From Bog-473 sp963809715 (lineage in GTDB: Bacteria; Actinomycetota; Acidimicrobiia; Acidimicrobiales; RAAP-2), in assembly GCA_963809715.1 (NCBI GenBank), contig CAWEKO010000003.1, positions 186,001 to 250,000 on the forward strand: a stretch of 64,000 nt of DNA. Direction: 5' to 3'. The translations under genes and the position numbers were made by a program. This document shows positions 16,351 to 23,691 of this stretch, piece by piece. The stretch's first letter is position 1. Each line of letters opens with the position of its first letter. Under the pieces are notes generated by a model that did not search any database, had not been told where the DNA came from, and saw nothing but the letters and a program-made list of their open reading frames with translations.

Positions 16351-16665
16351 ATGCAACGCGTGGTGATCGTCGTCTTCGATCGGCTGCAGCAGCTCGACGC
16401 CACGGGACCGTTCGAGGTACTGCGGGCCGGTGGGTACCAAGTCGAGCTGGCCAGTCCCAAGGGTGAGTCCGTGCGGTCGGAAAGCGGTCTACTCCTGGGC
16501 GTCGATCGCTCCCTATCCTCCGTGAGAGGCCCCCTCGACACGCTGCTCGTCGCTGGTGGCCACGTGGGAGAGGCCATGCACGACCCGATCATTCTTCGCG
16601 CTCTTCGCCGGCTAGCTCCGCAGAGTCGACGAGTCGCCTCCGTGTGCAGCAGCGCACTTGATTGA
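16351..16665 (+). pseudogene. Truncated DJ-1/PfpI (GlxA-like) domain
   Basis: The 104 residues match the N-terminal half of a DJ-1/PfpI amidotransferase-like domain, as in GlxA-type AraC regulators: VVIVVFDRLQQLDATGPFEV at the start, VDTLLVAGG-like DTLLVAGGHVG, and the cysteine elbow VASVCSSALD. It stops immediately after that cysteine, where a complete protein would continue for at least 80 residues plus a DNA-binding domain. The break coincides with the start of an unrelated reading frame (16664), so this is a deletion junction. Confidence 0.8.
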
Positions 16666-16837
16666 AGGCGCTGAGGGTCCTGTCGTCGTCTACGTCATGG
16701 AGGTGGATGACATCGAGGCGTCCCAGGAAGTAGCTCGATCATCTGAGCACTCGATCGATGCGGATCACAAGAGAGTCATGGAACTGGCCGTGGGGGACCT
16801 CTTGCCGTCCGAGCTTCTTCTCGATCTTCACGGGTGA
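16664..16837 (+). pseudogene. C-terminal fragment of a DUF6176-like protein
   Basis: A 57-codon open stretch without its own start. It encodes EGAEGPVVVYVMEVDD, IEASQEVARSSEHSIDADHK and PSELLLDLHG, the pattern (Y.ME.DD...A..V...S.H.ID..H) of the C-terminal half of DUF6176 proteins. It begins exactly where the DJ-1 remnant ends, in a different frame, so a deletion has joined two broken genes. A boundary repeat (site D) follows its stop directly. Confidence 0.65.
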
Positions 16838-16843
16838 GAAGAC

Positions 16844-16865
16844 TGCCCCATTTCGCCGGGAAGAA
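16844..16865 (+). repeat. Cassette-boundary repeat, variant site D
   Basis: CTGCCCCATTTCGCCGGGA lies 6 nt after the stop of the DUF6176 fragment. It shares CTGCCCCA with the other sites, but the terminal octamer is inverted (CGCCGGGA instead of TCCCGGCG). It may be a plus-strand or hybrid site. Confidence 0.45.
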
Positions 16866-16929
16866 GATAATACGAGTCAGGCGTGATCGGATCAGTTCCA
16901 GAACGGGCTTGGTGGCATGATTTGTCGCG

Positions 16930-17865
16930 ATGAGCCTCGAACCACCTGCGCGAACCCGCGAGTACCGCAATCACCACCTCGACAGCACACGTTGGGACCA
17001 GTTTGCACCGCGCGATGACGACATCTTCGTTACGACCGCATACAAGGCTGGCACGACATGGACGCAGCGCATCCTGGCTGCTCTGATCCTTGGACCAAAA
17101 CCCCTGCCTGCCAGATTGAGCGAAATATCTCCGTGGGTCGATGCTCGGTTCATGGGACCTCTTCAACCGATTCTCGATCGTCTAGATTCACAGCATCATC
17201 GCCGGTTCATAAAGAGCCATCTGGCTGCTGACGGGCTTCGGTTCTTCCCACAGGCCAAGTACATCGTCGTCGGCCGCGACACCCGGGACGTCTTCATGTC
17301 GTTGTTCAACCACTATTCGTCCTATACGGACATGATGTTCGAACTGTTCAACGATCCTGATCGGCCTGGGCCGGAATTTCCGCGTTGCCCGGCGACGCCG
17401 GGCGAGTTGTGGCCAGTGTGGGCGAAAGAAGGATGGTTCGGATGGGAATCTGATGGCTGGCCATTCTGGTCGCATCACCACCATCTCTCGACCTGGTGGG
17501 CGATACGAGAGCTTCCCAATGTGTTGTTCGTCCACTTTGGTGATCTCAAAGCCGACCCTGAAACCGAGATGCGTCGGATTGCTGAGTTCTGCGCCATCGA
17601 TGTCAGCGAGGACTCCTGGCCTGCTCTGCTCGCGACGGTTGGAATCGACTCCATGCGCGACGAAGCACGCCACTTCGATGATCCCATGGCCATGGTCTGG
17701 AAGGGCGGCGCAGACAGCTTCTTCTACAAGGGCGACAGCGGTCGATGGCGCGGGGTGTTGACGGCCGACGATCTTGCACTCTATGAGACCTCCGCATCGG
17801 CTCTCGATCCGGCGCTTCGACTGTGGCTCGAAGGCGGGCGCCATGCAGCCGGGATCAGAGTGTAA
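16930..17865 (+). CDS. Sulfotransferase family protein
   Basis: Transfers sulfate from PAPS to a hydroxyl or amine of a small molecule. The 311-residue length is typical of a soluble sulfotransferase. The 5'-phosphosulfate loop is AYKAGTTWTQRIL (residues 38-49), the catalytic His lies in RRFIKSHLAADGL, and the 3'-phosphate site is VVGRDTRDVFMSLFNHY. The C-terminal part has KGDSGRWRGVL in place of the usual RKG..GDW. No PAPS synthesis genes are nearby. It lies inside the repeat-separated array, on the plus strand. Substrate unknown. Confidence 0.9.
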   Translation: MSLEPPARTREYRNHHLDSTRWDQFAPRDDDIFVTTAYKAGTTWTQRILAALILGPKPLPARLSEISPWVDARFMGPLQPILDRLDSQHHRRFIKSHLAADGLRFFPQAKYIVVGRDTRDVFMSLFNHYSSYTDMMFELFNDPDRPGPEFPRCPATPGELWPVWAKEGWFGWESDGWPFWSHHHHLSTWWAIRELPNVLFVHFGDLKADPETEMRRIAEFCAIDVSEDSWPALLATVGIDSMRDEARHFDDPMAMVWKGGADSFFYKGDSGRWRGVLTADDLALYETSASALDPALRLWLEGGRHAAGIRV

Positions 17866-17891
17866 GGACGGTTCGCGGGTGCTCCCTATCG

Positions 17892-17939
17892 CGCCGGGTT
17901 GGGGTGCCACCCGGCGGCATTGCACCGGCGCAACAGCTA
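17892..17939 (-). repeat. Cassette-boundary repeat, site E
   Basis: On the minus strand it starts at the stop codon of the gene above it (TAGCTGT) and ends CACCCCAACCCGGCG. It contains a perfect 8-bp stem (CGCCGGGT/ACCCGGCG) with a 9-nt loop, which could also terminate transcription. It lies between the convergent sulfotransferase and the 117-residue gene. Confidence 0.6.
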
Positions 17940-18290
17940 CCGATAACGATATGAACGGGTTTCTGTAGCTTCAGAGACATCCCAGGAGAGCCACGCGAAC
18001 AGATGGACCATGTCCAACGCGTCTTCCAGCGTGCGGTAGTCCGCCGAAACCGCGAGACCAGAGCCACCCGTGGCCCGGAACCACGTCTCGCCGTCGATCT
18101 CGACGAGGGCGATCCGAGCGGTCGGACCGCCTCCGTACCGCACCTCGCAGAAGTCGGTCCAGCTGCCCTTGGAGTCGAGCTCGGTGCGGACGTGGGCAGC
18201 GAGCTGCTCTGGGGACAGGCCTGAACTGTCGAGCCACGGTTTGAACCAGAACTGCCGGCGGTCCGCGGCGCTCGACGTCGAATCAGCCAA
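17937..18290 (-). CDS. Hypothetical protein, 117 residues
   Basis: No family recognised. The protein looks globular: DRRQFWFKPWLDSSG, SPEQLAAHVRTELDSKGS, WTDFCEVRYGG, ARIALVEIDGETWFRATGG, then a C-terminal helical part (TLEDALDMVHLFAWLSW). The start appears to be TTG at 18290. A 21-codon frame (MTKYTELTDETESHSMTVGIG) overlaps it just upstream, so a leader peptide or a small frameshift at the start is possible. The stop codon TAG is also the first base triplet of site E. Its length and arrangement match the other single-gene units on this strand. Confidence 0.6.
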   Translation of the reverse strand: MADSTSSAADRRQFWFKPWLDSSGLSPEQLAAHVRTELDSKGSWTDFCEVRYGGGPTARIALVEIDGETWFRATGGSGLAVSADYRTLEDALDMVHLFAWLSWDVSEATETRSYRYR

Positions 18291-18375
18291 TGCCGACTGT
18301 CATCGAGTGAGATTCGGTCTCGTCGGTCAGCTCGGTGTACTTCGTCATCGGGACTCCGCTGAGGGTCTCCCCAGA

Positions 18376-18438
18376 CGCCGGGAAGGTGGGACAGTCGCCA
18401 CTCCGATGGTGTGGTCCGACCGAGCCAGAACACGGCTA
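18376..18438 (-). repeat. Cassette-boundary repeat, site B
   Basis: On the minus strand it begins with the lipoprotein stop (TAGCCGTGTTCTGG) and ends CCCACCTTCCCGGCG. Predicted pairing is GCCG / CGGC outer, TGG / CCA inner, then GTCG-GA-CCAC / GTGG-CGAC with a 2-nt bulge and a 9-nt loop. This is an interrupted hairpin reminiscent of integron attC sites, but without their GTTRRRY box. Confidence 0.7.
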
Positions 18439-19110
18439 GCCCGATGTGGTTGACGGCGCGGGTGCGGGTATCGCGATGGGCTGTGGCGGTTCAGGGGTGA
18501 CGGGCGAAATGTCGATGCCGCACAAGATTGCAATCGAACCGAAAGAGTTGGAAGCCGTAACTTCTACGGAGTGGGTGAGGTTCGGTGGCGTTACGAGAAA
18601 GGAATCGGTGTGGGGGCCCGCGCACTGCGGCAACGACCCGTTGCTTCCCGATACCAACGACGCGGCGATAGCTCCTGGTTGCAGGCCCACCGCAGATGGC
18701 AGATCACCATTGCGATTGCCCTGGGTGATTTGCCGCTCCTGAGCGTCTAGGTCAGCAATGCCCGGATACCCGTAGAGGGTGCAGGGAGACTGACTTACGT
18801 TGCGGAATCCAAGCTCTTCTGCCGCGCTTCCCGCTCCCTCGAAGCCGGTCTGAACGGAGACCGCTAATTGGCTGTTGCTGCACGGCGGTCCGACCGGGGT
18901 GGTCGTAGGCGCCATCGGAGCCGGAAACGCGCCACCGCCGCTTGTTGTGGTCGGCAGCCCAGGAGCTATGGCGCCAAGAGTGGAGGTCGTCAACCCTGGC
19001 AATCTGGTGCTGGTCGAACCCTTGATCGCCGACGAGTGGGGGCCGCTCGTCGAGCAAGCGTCCGTGCCGAGAGCCAGCAGGGCTAGAACCAAGACAGCTC
19101 GCCACGTCAC
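18436..19110 (-). CDS. DUF4232-like secreted lipoprotein
   Basis: 224 residues from GTG 19110. The N-terminus is a membrane-targeting segment (VTWRAVLVLALLALG) ending in TDACS, an imperfect lipobox. A Ser/Thr/Pro-rich linker follows, then a DUF4232-like domain: CSNSQLAVSVQTGFEGAGS, FRNVSQSPCTLYGYPGI and a C-terminal part with CAGPHTDSFLV and ILCGIDISPV. The four cysteines of the domain could form two disulfides, fitting a cell-surface location. Role unknown. An upstream start (19179) would run across boundary repeat F, so it is rejected. A 192-bp copy of its 3' end sits at 15321. Confidence 0.8.
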   Translation of the reverse strand: MTWRAVLVLALLALGTDACSTSGPHSSAIKGSTSTRLPGLTTSTLGAIAPGLPTTTSGGGAFPAPMAPTTTPVGPPCSNSQLAVSVQTGFEGAGSAAEELGFRNVSQSPCTLYGYPGIADLDAQERQITQGNRNGDLPSAVGLQPGAIAASLVSGSNGSLPQCAGPHTDSFLVTPPNLTHSVEVTASNSFGSIAILCGIDISPVTPEPPQPIAIPAPAPSTTSG

Positions 19111-19152
19111 CAGTATTGATCGCAGGACATCTCGCCCTGGACTGCCGCAGTA

Positions 19153-19188
19153 CGCCGGGAGGGGGCATCGTAGGAACAAAGGAGATCA
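19153..19188 (-). repeat. Cassette-boundary repeat, site F
   Basis: Short version between the acetyltransferase stop and the lipoprotein start. On the minus strand it ends ATGCCCCCTCCCGGCG. It retains the terminal CCCC..TCCCGGCG but lacks the TAGCYGT opening and an obvious long hairpin. Confidence 0.5.
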
Positions 19189-19656
19189 TGGCGTGGGAAG
19201 GCGGAGCCATTCATCCCAGGTGATGTCGATGCCGATGAACCGGGGCTCGACGAAAGGCCAGTGCTCCGAGACCCAGCGAGGAATGAGCACGCTCAGTGAT
19301 GACGCCAGGGGGGTCGAGGCGAGATCGTCCACGACCCACCAGCTGATGTCCGCGTCGGCCCCGATTCGTCCCGGTGGGTCGAGGTAGACGCAACCCGCGA
19401 GTCTCTTCTCTGTTTCGTTGAGCACGGCATAGTTGAACGATTGCCTCTCGACCATTTCGCGCTCATGCCGTGCCAGATCGGCTCGATCCTCCTCGAAAGT
19501 CATCGACTCGGGCGGCCATCTCCAAGCATCCCCGAAGATCGTCCAGAGCCGTTCTCTCGAACCCATGACCGCTGGATAGTCGATGTCGACATCCGACGCT
19601 CTGATCGGACGGAGATGATGCTTTGGAGGAACGAGGAGACTCTTCGGGTGGCTCAA
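19186..19656 (-). CDS. GNAT-family N-acetyltransferase
   Basis: 156 residues with the GNAT order: HLRPIRASDVDIDYPAVMGS at the N-terminus, the central strand and bulge NYAVLNETEKRLAGCVYLDP, GADADISWWVVDD on strands 4-5, and a C-terminal half with LASSLSVLIPRWVSEHWPF. The classical Q/RxxGxG/A acetyl-CoA loop is not obvious, so the cofactor site is degenerate or the protein is shortened. The start is TTG 19656; an overlapping ATG frame upstream is not homologous. It stands between boundary repeats C and F as a single-gene unit. Confidence 0.65.
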   Translation of the reverse strand: MSHPKSLLVPPKHHLRPIRASDVDIDYPAVMGSRERLWTIFGDAWRWPPESMTFEEDRADLARHEREMVERQSFNYAVLNETEKRLAGCVYLDPPGRIGADADISWWVVDDLASTPLASSLSVLIPRWVSEHWPFVEPRFIGIDITWDEWLRLPTP

Positions 19657-19749
19657 AGGCCATCGGAAGCCAGTTCTTCACGCCATCTCCTCATAAGGGT
19701 CGACGCCGGAATCGAGATCTCGTCCGCTGGACTCTATGGTGCCGCCGTT

Positions 19750-19841
19750 CGCCGGGACGGTGGGGCAGTTCGGCACTTTTGCGACCTGTCAAAGTTGCGC
19801 CGCTCGGCAAATGGCCGATATTGGCCTCTCCAGGACGGCTA
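19750..19841 (-). repeat. Cassette-boundary repeat, site C
   Basis: On the minus strand it starts at the stop of the monooxygenase-like gene (TAGCCGTCCTGG) and ends CTGCCCCACCGTCCCGGCG. Pairing is GCCG / CGGC, TGG / CCA, then GGC-gca-ACTTT / AAAGT-GCC with a 3-nt bulge. The ends match sites A and B while the middle is unrelated in sequence but has similar structure. Confidence 0.7.
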
Positions 19842-20120
19842 GGCCTGACCCCCGACTTCGTAGAGATCGCTCGAAACGAATTCGGGTCCCGGTCCTCCCG
19901 GCGGCGGCTTAAGCGCATCTCGGGCCGATTCGGCGTTCTCGGCCGTTTCGAACACAATCACGCCCATACCATTGCCTTTACCGTCGTGCAGCCACGTGCC
20001 GTTGTGGAATCCAGTCTGAGACTTGGCCATTGGAATGACAACTTCCTCCAGCATGCGTTGGCCGTCCTCAGGCATCCCGCCTTCGCGAAACTTCACCCGC
20101 ATCACTACAGCGTGAGCCAT
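19839..20120 (-). CDS. Antibiotic-biosynthesis-monooxygenase-like (dimeric alpha-beta barrel) protein
   Basis: 93 residues of ferredoxin-like dimeric alpha/beta-barrel type: HAVVMRVKFREGGMPED, EEVVIPMAKSQTGF and GVIVFETAENAESARDAL. Small proteins of this fold act as cofactor-free monooxygenases, isomerases or heme-binding proteins; the role is unknown here. ATG 20120 has GGGAGG 6 nt upstream, which decides the start. It forms a compact unit of about 470 bp with site C, bounded upstream by site G. Confidence 0.7.
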   Translation of the reverse strand: MAHAVVMRVKFREGGMPEDGQRMLEEVVIPMAKSQTGFHNGTWLHDGKGNGMGVIVFETAENAESARDALKPPPGGPGPEFVSSDLYEVGGQA

Positions 20121-20219
20121 TTGATCCTCCCATTCGCATGCCACATCAAGCGGCAGCCACAACACCCTAGATGTTTCGAGAGACGGGGGTCTCCGAGGGG
20201 AGCAGGGGTGAGTTCATAA

Positions 20220-20244
20220 CGCCGGGAGTGGGTCACACTTCCGG
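20220..20244 (-). repeat. Cassette-boundary repeat, site G
   Basis: On the minus strand it ends GTGACCCACTCCCGGCG, matching the terminal part of the other sites. It lies ~100 bp upstream of the ABM-like gene and ~170 bp downstream of the small Cys-containing frame at 20413. Confidence 0.5.
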
Positions 20245-20412
20245 TTGTGCGGCGTGGAGCTCGGCGGGCGATGCTCAGCTCAGGGGCGTGGAGCCTCTCG
20301 GCGACTCAGGAACTCCTCGACCTCCGAGCGCCGCGATCGACGGTCCCGGTGGTCCCGATTGGTGGGCGCTCGGCGGACGTTGGGCGAGCACGGGTCACAG
20401 CAGGCACCTCGC

Positions 20413-20559
20413 CTAGCCGCGGGCGATCTCCTCCGAGGTGGCGGGCCGTGGGGGCTGTCTCCGGCGCTTGTTCAGCACAAACCGGCAGTCGGGCGCGTGC
20501 AGGCACGGCTCGTTGAGGTGCTCTGCTCTCTGAGGGCATACCCACCACTCAGTCGGCAT
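20413..20559 (-). CDS. Small Cys-containing protein, 48 residues
   Basis: Short frame from ATG 20559: MPTEWWVCPQRAEHL, then NEPCLHAPDCRFVLNK and an Arg/Pro-rich end. The three cysteines and a His within 18 residues could bind zinc. Composition is protein-like despite its size, and the stop is TAG as in other units of the array. No family recognised. The flanking non-coding parts (20245-20412 and 20560-20625) hold nothing else I can support. Confidence 0.4.
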   Translation of the reverse strand: MPTEWWVCPQRAEHLNEPCLHAPDCRFVLNKRRRQPPRPATSEEIARG

Positions 20560-20625
20560 CAGTTCGTCCCTTTGGATTGGCGGCGGCTCAGAAACTCCTC
20601 CAAAGGCGAAGACGAGGTTGCAGGG

Positions 20626-21570
20626 TCAGGATGGTTCGATGACGACCCGGATGGCACCCCTGCGCCTGTCCGATGCCACCGCGAAGGCCTCCGCCGCGTC
20701 GTCGAGGGCGTAGCGGTGCGTGATCACGGTCCGGGCGATATCGGGCTGCTCGGCCAGCATTGCGGCGGCCTCCTCCATTTCGCGCACGCCGTCGTGAGCG
20801 CAGTAGCCCAACGACGGGACGAGCCGTGCCTCGTGGTGGAACAGTTCCATCCAGTTGACCTGGACCGGTCGGTAGTGCACCCCGAGCACGGCGATGGTGG
20901 CCGACGGTCCGGCCAGCTGACCGCAGCGGGCCAGGCTTTCCTCGCTGCCCGCCGCCTCGATCACGACGTCATAGGTCCCGGACGCCCCGATGCGCGCCCC
21001 GAGACGCTCGCCCGCCTCCTGCTGATGGGGGTGGCGTGCTTCGAGGGTGACATCCTCGGCGCCCATCCGCAGCGCTCCGGCGACGGCCAGCAGTCCGAGG
21101 GCACCTGCACCGACCACGGCCACCCGCTTGTCCGGTCCGGTGTCGGCCAGGCGCAAGGCGTGCCACGACACCGAGGCGGGCTCCACGATGGACGCGTCGC
21201 GCAGGTCGAGCCCCGGGGGGAGCGGGACCAGGCGCTCGGTCGGGGCGCGGAACTGCTCCACCATGCCACCGTCGGCGAACATCCCGAGGGCACGCTGTCC
21301 GTGCGTCGCACACAGGTTGTAGGCCCCGCTCCGGCACTGCGCGCAGTCGAGGCATCCGTAGATGGCCTCGACCACGACCGGCGTGCCGTCGCTGCGCACG
21401 CCGGCCAGCTCGTGGCCGAGGATGTTGGTACTTCCGAATCTGATGTAGCTCAGATCGGAGGCGCAGACGCTGGTCGCCCGCATGTCGAGCAGTTCGCCGT
21501 CACGCACGCCCGGTGGCTCGTCCACCTCGACCACGGCCACGCCGCCCTCCCGCCCCCGCACTGCCTTCAT
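20626..21570 (-). CDS. Zinc-dependent alcohol dehydrogenase-like (MDR) oxidoreductase
   Basis: 314-residue medium-chain dehydrogenase oxidising an alcohol or sugar-like substrate with NAD(P). Catalytic zinc ligands are Cys36 (SVCASDLSYI) and His53-Glu54 (LGHELAGV). The structural zinc lobe is CLDCAQCRSGAYNLC. The Rossmann motif VVGAGALGLLAVAGALRMGAEDV lies in the second half (GAGALG core), followed by YDVVIEAAGSEESL. It is shorter than the 340-350 of many relatives but has all motifs. It starts 4 bp after the CMD-family gene ends on the same strand, forming an operon with it. Confidence 0.92.
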   Translation of the reverse strand: MKAVRGREGGVAVVEVDEPPGVRDGELLDMRATSVCASDLSYIRFGSTNILGHELAGVRSDGTPVVVEAIYGCLDCAQCRSGAYNLCATHGQRALGMFADGGMVEQFRAPTERLVPLPPGLDLRDASIVEPASVSWHALRLADTGPDKRVAVVGAGALGLLAVAGALRMGAEDVTLEARHPHQQEAGERLGARIGASGTYDVVIEAAGSEESLARCGQLAGPSATIAVLGVHYRPVQVNWMELFHHEARLVPSLGYCAHDGVREMEEAAAMLAEQPDIARTVITHRYALDDAAEAFAVASDRRRGAIRVVIEPS

Positions 21571-21574
21571 GGGA

Positions 21575-22171
21575 TCAGTCCCCCTTCTTCCCGGCGGTGA
21601 TCTCGCCGCGCAGGCCGATGCTGTTCAAGACGGCGGCGAGGGCCAGGTAGCCGCCGACGACGAAGAGCAGCTCGAAGAGCTGCGCGGGCGCGAAGGCCTC
21701 GGCCAGCATGTTCCAGGTCGCGTCACTCACCTCGAAGTGGTCGATCATCTCGTCGACCGCGGTCAAGAGGGCGCGCTCCTCCTGTGTCCAGACCGGATCG
21801 GCCGCTCCCGCGGCCACTGCCGCCAGCTGCGCCGCGGTCAGGCCCTCATCGCCCCCCATGCGGTGGTGCTGGTTCCATTCGTAACCCGATCCGGTCCGCC
21901 AGGCCACCCGCAAAATCAGCAGCTCTCGCAACCTGGGCTCGAGCGTCGAGTCGTCGCCGGCGAGAGCGTCGGTGAAGCTCATGAAGCTCTCGCCCACCGG
22001 CACGTGATGGGCGAACAATTCCATGACGACCGGCATCGGTCGTGCCTCGGGCCCGCCGGAGAGGTAAAGCTCGGGTCGGCGAAGATGGGCGAGCAACGCG
22101 GTGCGGGTCCGCTCGTCCCACTCGGCAAAGGGGATGGGGGAGAGCCGGGTCTCGGGCGGTGGCGTCGTCAT
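21575..22171 (-). CDS. Carboxymuconolactone decarboxylase-family protein
   Basis: 198 residues with the CMD helical repeat: LRELLILRVAWRTGSGYEW then NQHHRMGGDEGLT, and a second part EERALLTAVDEMIDHFEV. The AhpD CxxC pair is absent, so peroxidase activity is unlikely. Relatives are often found with dehydrogenases and may be decarboxylases or lyases. It lies upstream of, and probably co-transcribed with, the zinc dehydrogenase, and downstream of the FMN-dependent oxidase on the same strand. Confidence 0.85.
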   Translation of the reverse strand: MTTPPPETRLSPIPFAEWDERTRTALLAHLRRPELYLSGGPEARPMPVVMELFAHHVPVGESFMSFTDALAGDDSTLEPRLRELLILRVAWRTGSGYEWNQHHRMGGDEGLTAAQLAAVAAGAADPVWTQEERALLTAVDEMIDHFEVSDATWNMLAEAFAPAQLFELLFVVGGYLALAAVLNSIGLRGEITAGKKGD

Positions 22172-22271
22172 GGGCGAGGTGCCCGCATTGTGTCATCCGG
22201 CTCGCCTCGACTGCCATCGCGCGCGATGACCGCCTCACCGATGGATACGAGGCGGTCGATCGTCACCATGC

Positions 22272-23501
22272 TCAGGTGCCGGCCACCCCTTGCTCGAGGA
22301 GGGAGCGATCGAGCTCGTCCACCGTGGACGCCCCGAGGAGTGTCATGGTGCGGACCATGTCGTTCTCGAACCACGAGAGCACCCGGTCGACACCCTGCTC
22401 GCCCCCCGCCGCCAGCGCGTAGAGGTAGGCGCGTCCGGCCATGCACGCCGTTGCGCCTGCAGCGACCGCCTTGACGATGTCGCTGCCCCGGCGCACGCCC
22501 CCGTCACAGACGACCGCGGTGCGGCCTGCGACGGCATCCGCGACCGGAGCGACGAGGGAGAACGGTGCCGGGGATCCGTCGAGTTGACGGCCCCCGTGAT
22601 TCGAGAGCGCCACCGCGGCCACCCCCATGTCGGCGGCAATGACGGCATCGGCCACCGATTGGATGCCCTTGAGGATGATCGGGCCGTCCCAGTTGGCCTG
22701 CAACCACTCCACATCGGACCAGGAGAGAGCGGGGTCGAACTGCGTGTTGATGTAGTCCGACACCTTGACCGGCGTTGCGCCATCGCCCACGTCGTCCCGT
22801 CCGAGCACGTTGGCGAAACGGATGGGATCGCTGCGCAGGAAGCTCAGCGTCCATTGCGGGTGGAGGGCACCGTCGACGAACGTGCGTGGACCGATGGAAG
22901 GTGGCATGGAGAAGCCGCGCCGCACGTCGCGTTCGCGCCGTCCGAGCATGGCCGTGTCGACTGTCAGGACGAGGGCTTCGTAGCGAGCCTCGGCGCACCG
23001 AGCGATCATCTCTTTGACCAGCCCCCGATCGCGCCAGGCGTAGACCTGGAACCACAGGCGTCCCGCGTTGACGGCCCGCACGTCCTCGATGGAACAGGTG
23101 CTGAGCGTGGAGAGCGTGTAGGGCAGGCCGTGGCGTGCGGCAGCTCGAGCCACGGCGAGCTCGCCGTCGGGATGCACGATGCGCGTGAACCCGGTCGGTG
23201 CGAGCACCAGCGGGTAGGGGATCGACTGACCGAGCAACGTGGAGGAGATGTCGACGGAGCTCACGTTGCGCAGCACCCGGGGGCGGAACACCGCGTGGGC
23301 GAAGGCGTCGGTATTGAGGGCGAGGGTCCGCTCGTCGTCGGATCCGCCGTCGACGTAGTCGAAGACCCCGCCGGGGAGGCGGCGCCTGGCGATACGCCGC
23401 AAGTCGGCCACCGAGGCGGCGTGGGCCAGCCGGCGTTCGACTGGGTCGCTCTGGAACTCCTCGAGCCGGATGACCGCCTTCAGGTTCTGCCAAAGGCTCA
23501 T
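22272..23501 (-). CDS. FMN-dependent alpha-hydroxy-acid oxidase/dehydrogenase
   Basis: Oxidises an L-2-hydroxy acid (lactate/mandelate class) with FMN. From ATG 23501 it has 409 residues. VFDYVDGGSDDERTL near the N-terminus, LVLAPTGFTRI for the FMN site, LVLTVDTAMLGRRERD, the catalytic His in ALSNHGGRQLDGSPAP and the phosphate site CDGGVRRGSDIVKAVA are all present. MftD of the mycofactocin system belongs to the same family, but no other mycofactocin gene is nearby. The 190 bp to the divergent gene at 23692 contain an AT-rich motif shared with other promoters here. Confidence 0.93.
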   Translation of the reverse strand: MSLWQNLKAVIRLEEFQSDPVERRLAHAASVADLRRIARRRLPGGVFDYVDGGSDDERTLALNTDAFAHAVFRPRVLRNVSSVDISSTLLGQSIPYPLVLAPTGFTRIVHPDGELAVARAAARHGLPYTLSTLSTCSIEDVRAVNAGRLWFQVYAWRDRGLVKEMIARCAEARYEALVLTVDTAMLGRRERDVRRGFSMPPSIGPRTFVDGALHPQWTLSFLRSDPIRFANVLGRDDVGDGATPVKVSDYINTQFDPALSWSDVEWLQANWDGPIILKGIQSVADAVIAADMGVAAVALSNHGGRQLDGSPAPFSLVAPVADAVAGRTAVVCDGGVRRGSDIVKAVAAGATACMAGRAYLYALAAGGEQGVDRVLSWFENDMVRTMTLLGASTVDELDRSLLEQGVAGT

Positions 23502-23585
23502 TGCGGTGCATACCTCCCGAGTTCCGTGTTGCCGGCGACCGCCCTGGCTTCCGCCGGTGTCGATGTGCGATTCTGTTACATCGTT

Positions 23586-23603
23586 CAGCAATTCTGAAAT
23601 CCG
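23586..23603. promoter_or_regulatory. Recurring AT-rich promoter motif
   Basis: CAGCAATTCTGAAATCCG in the divergent promoter between the FMN oxidase and the DapB-like gene. It is very similar to the motif at 51577-51594 and related to those at 30753 and 48929. Confidence 0.45.
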
Positions 23604-23691
23604 CTCCCGGCGGCCGCGGAAGGCCGGTGAGCCCGGCCATCCGAGTGTTTCGCCGTCGTGGCGGCGGACAGTCGAGGAGGGCAGGTCGGGC

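Noticed and set aside
15321..20244. Boundary repeats as canonical integron attC sites
   Set aside because: The GTTRRRY and RYYYAAC core boxes were not found and no IntI-type integrase is present, so only a structural resemblance is claimed.
22272..23501. MftD of a mycofactocin cluster
   Set aside because: Same enzyme family, but none of the mycofactocin precursor, chaperone or radical-SAM genes is nearby.
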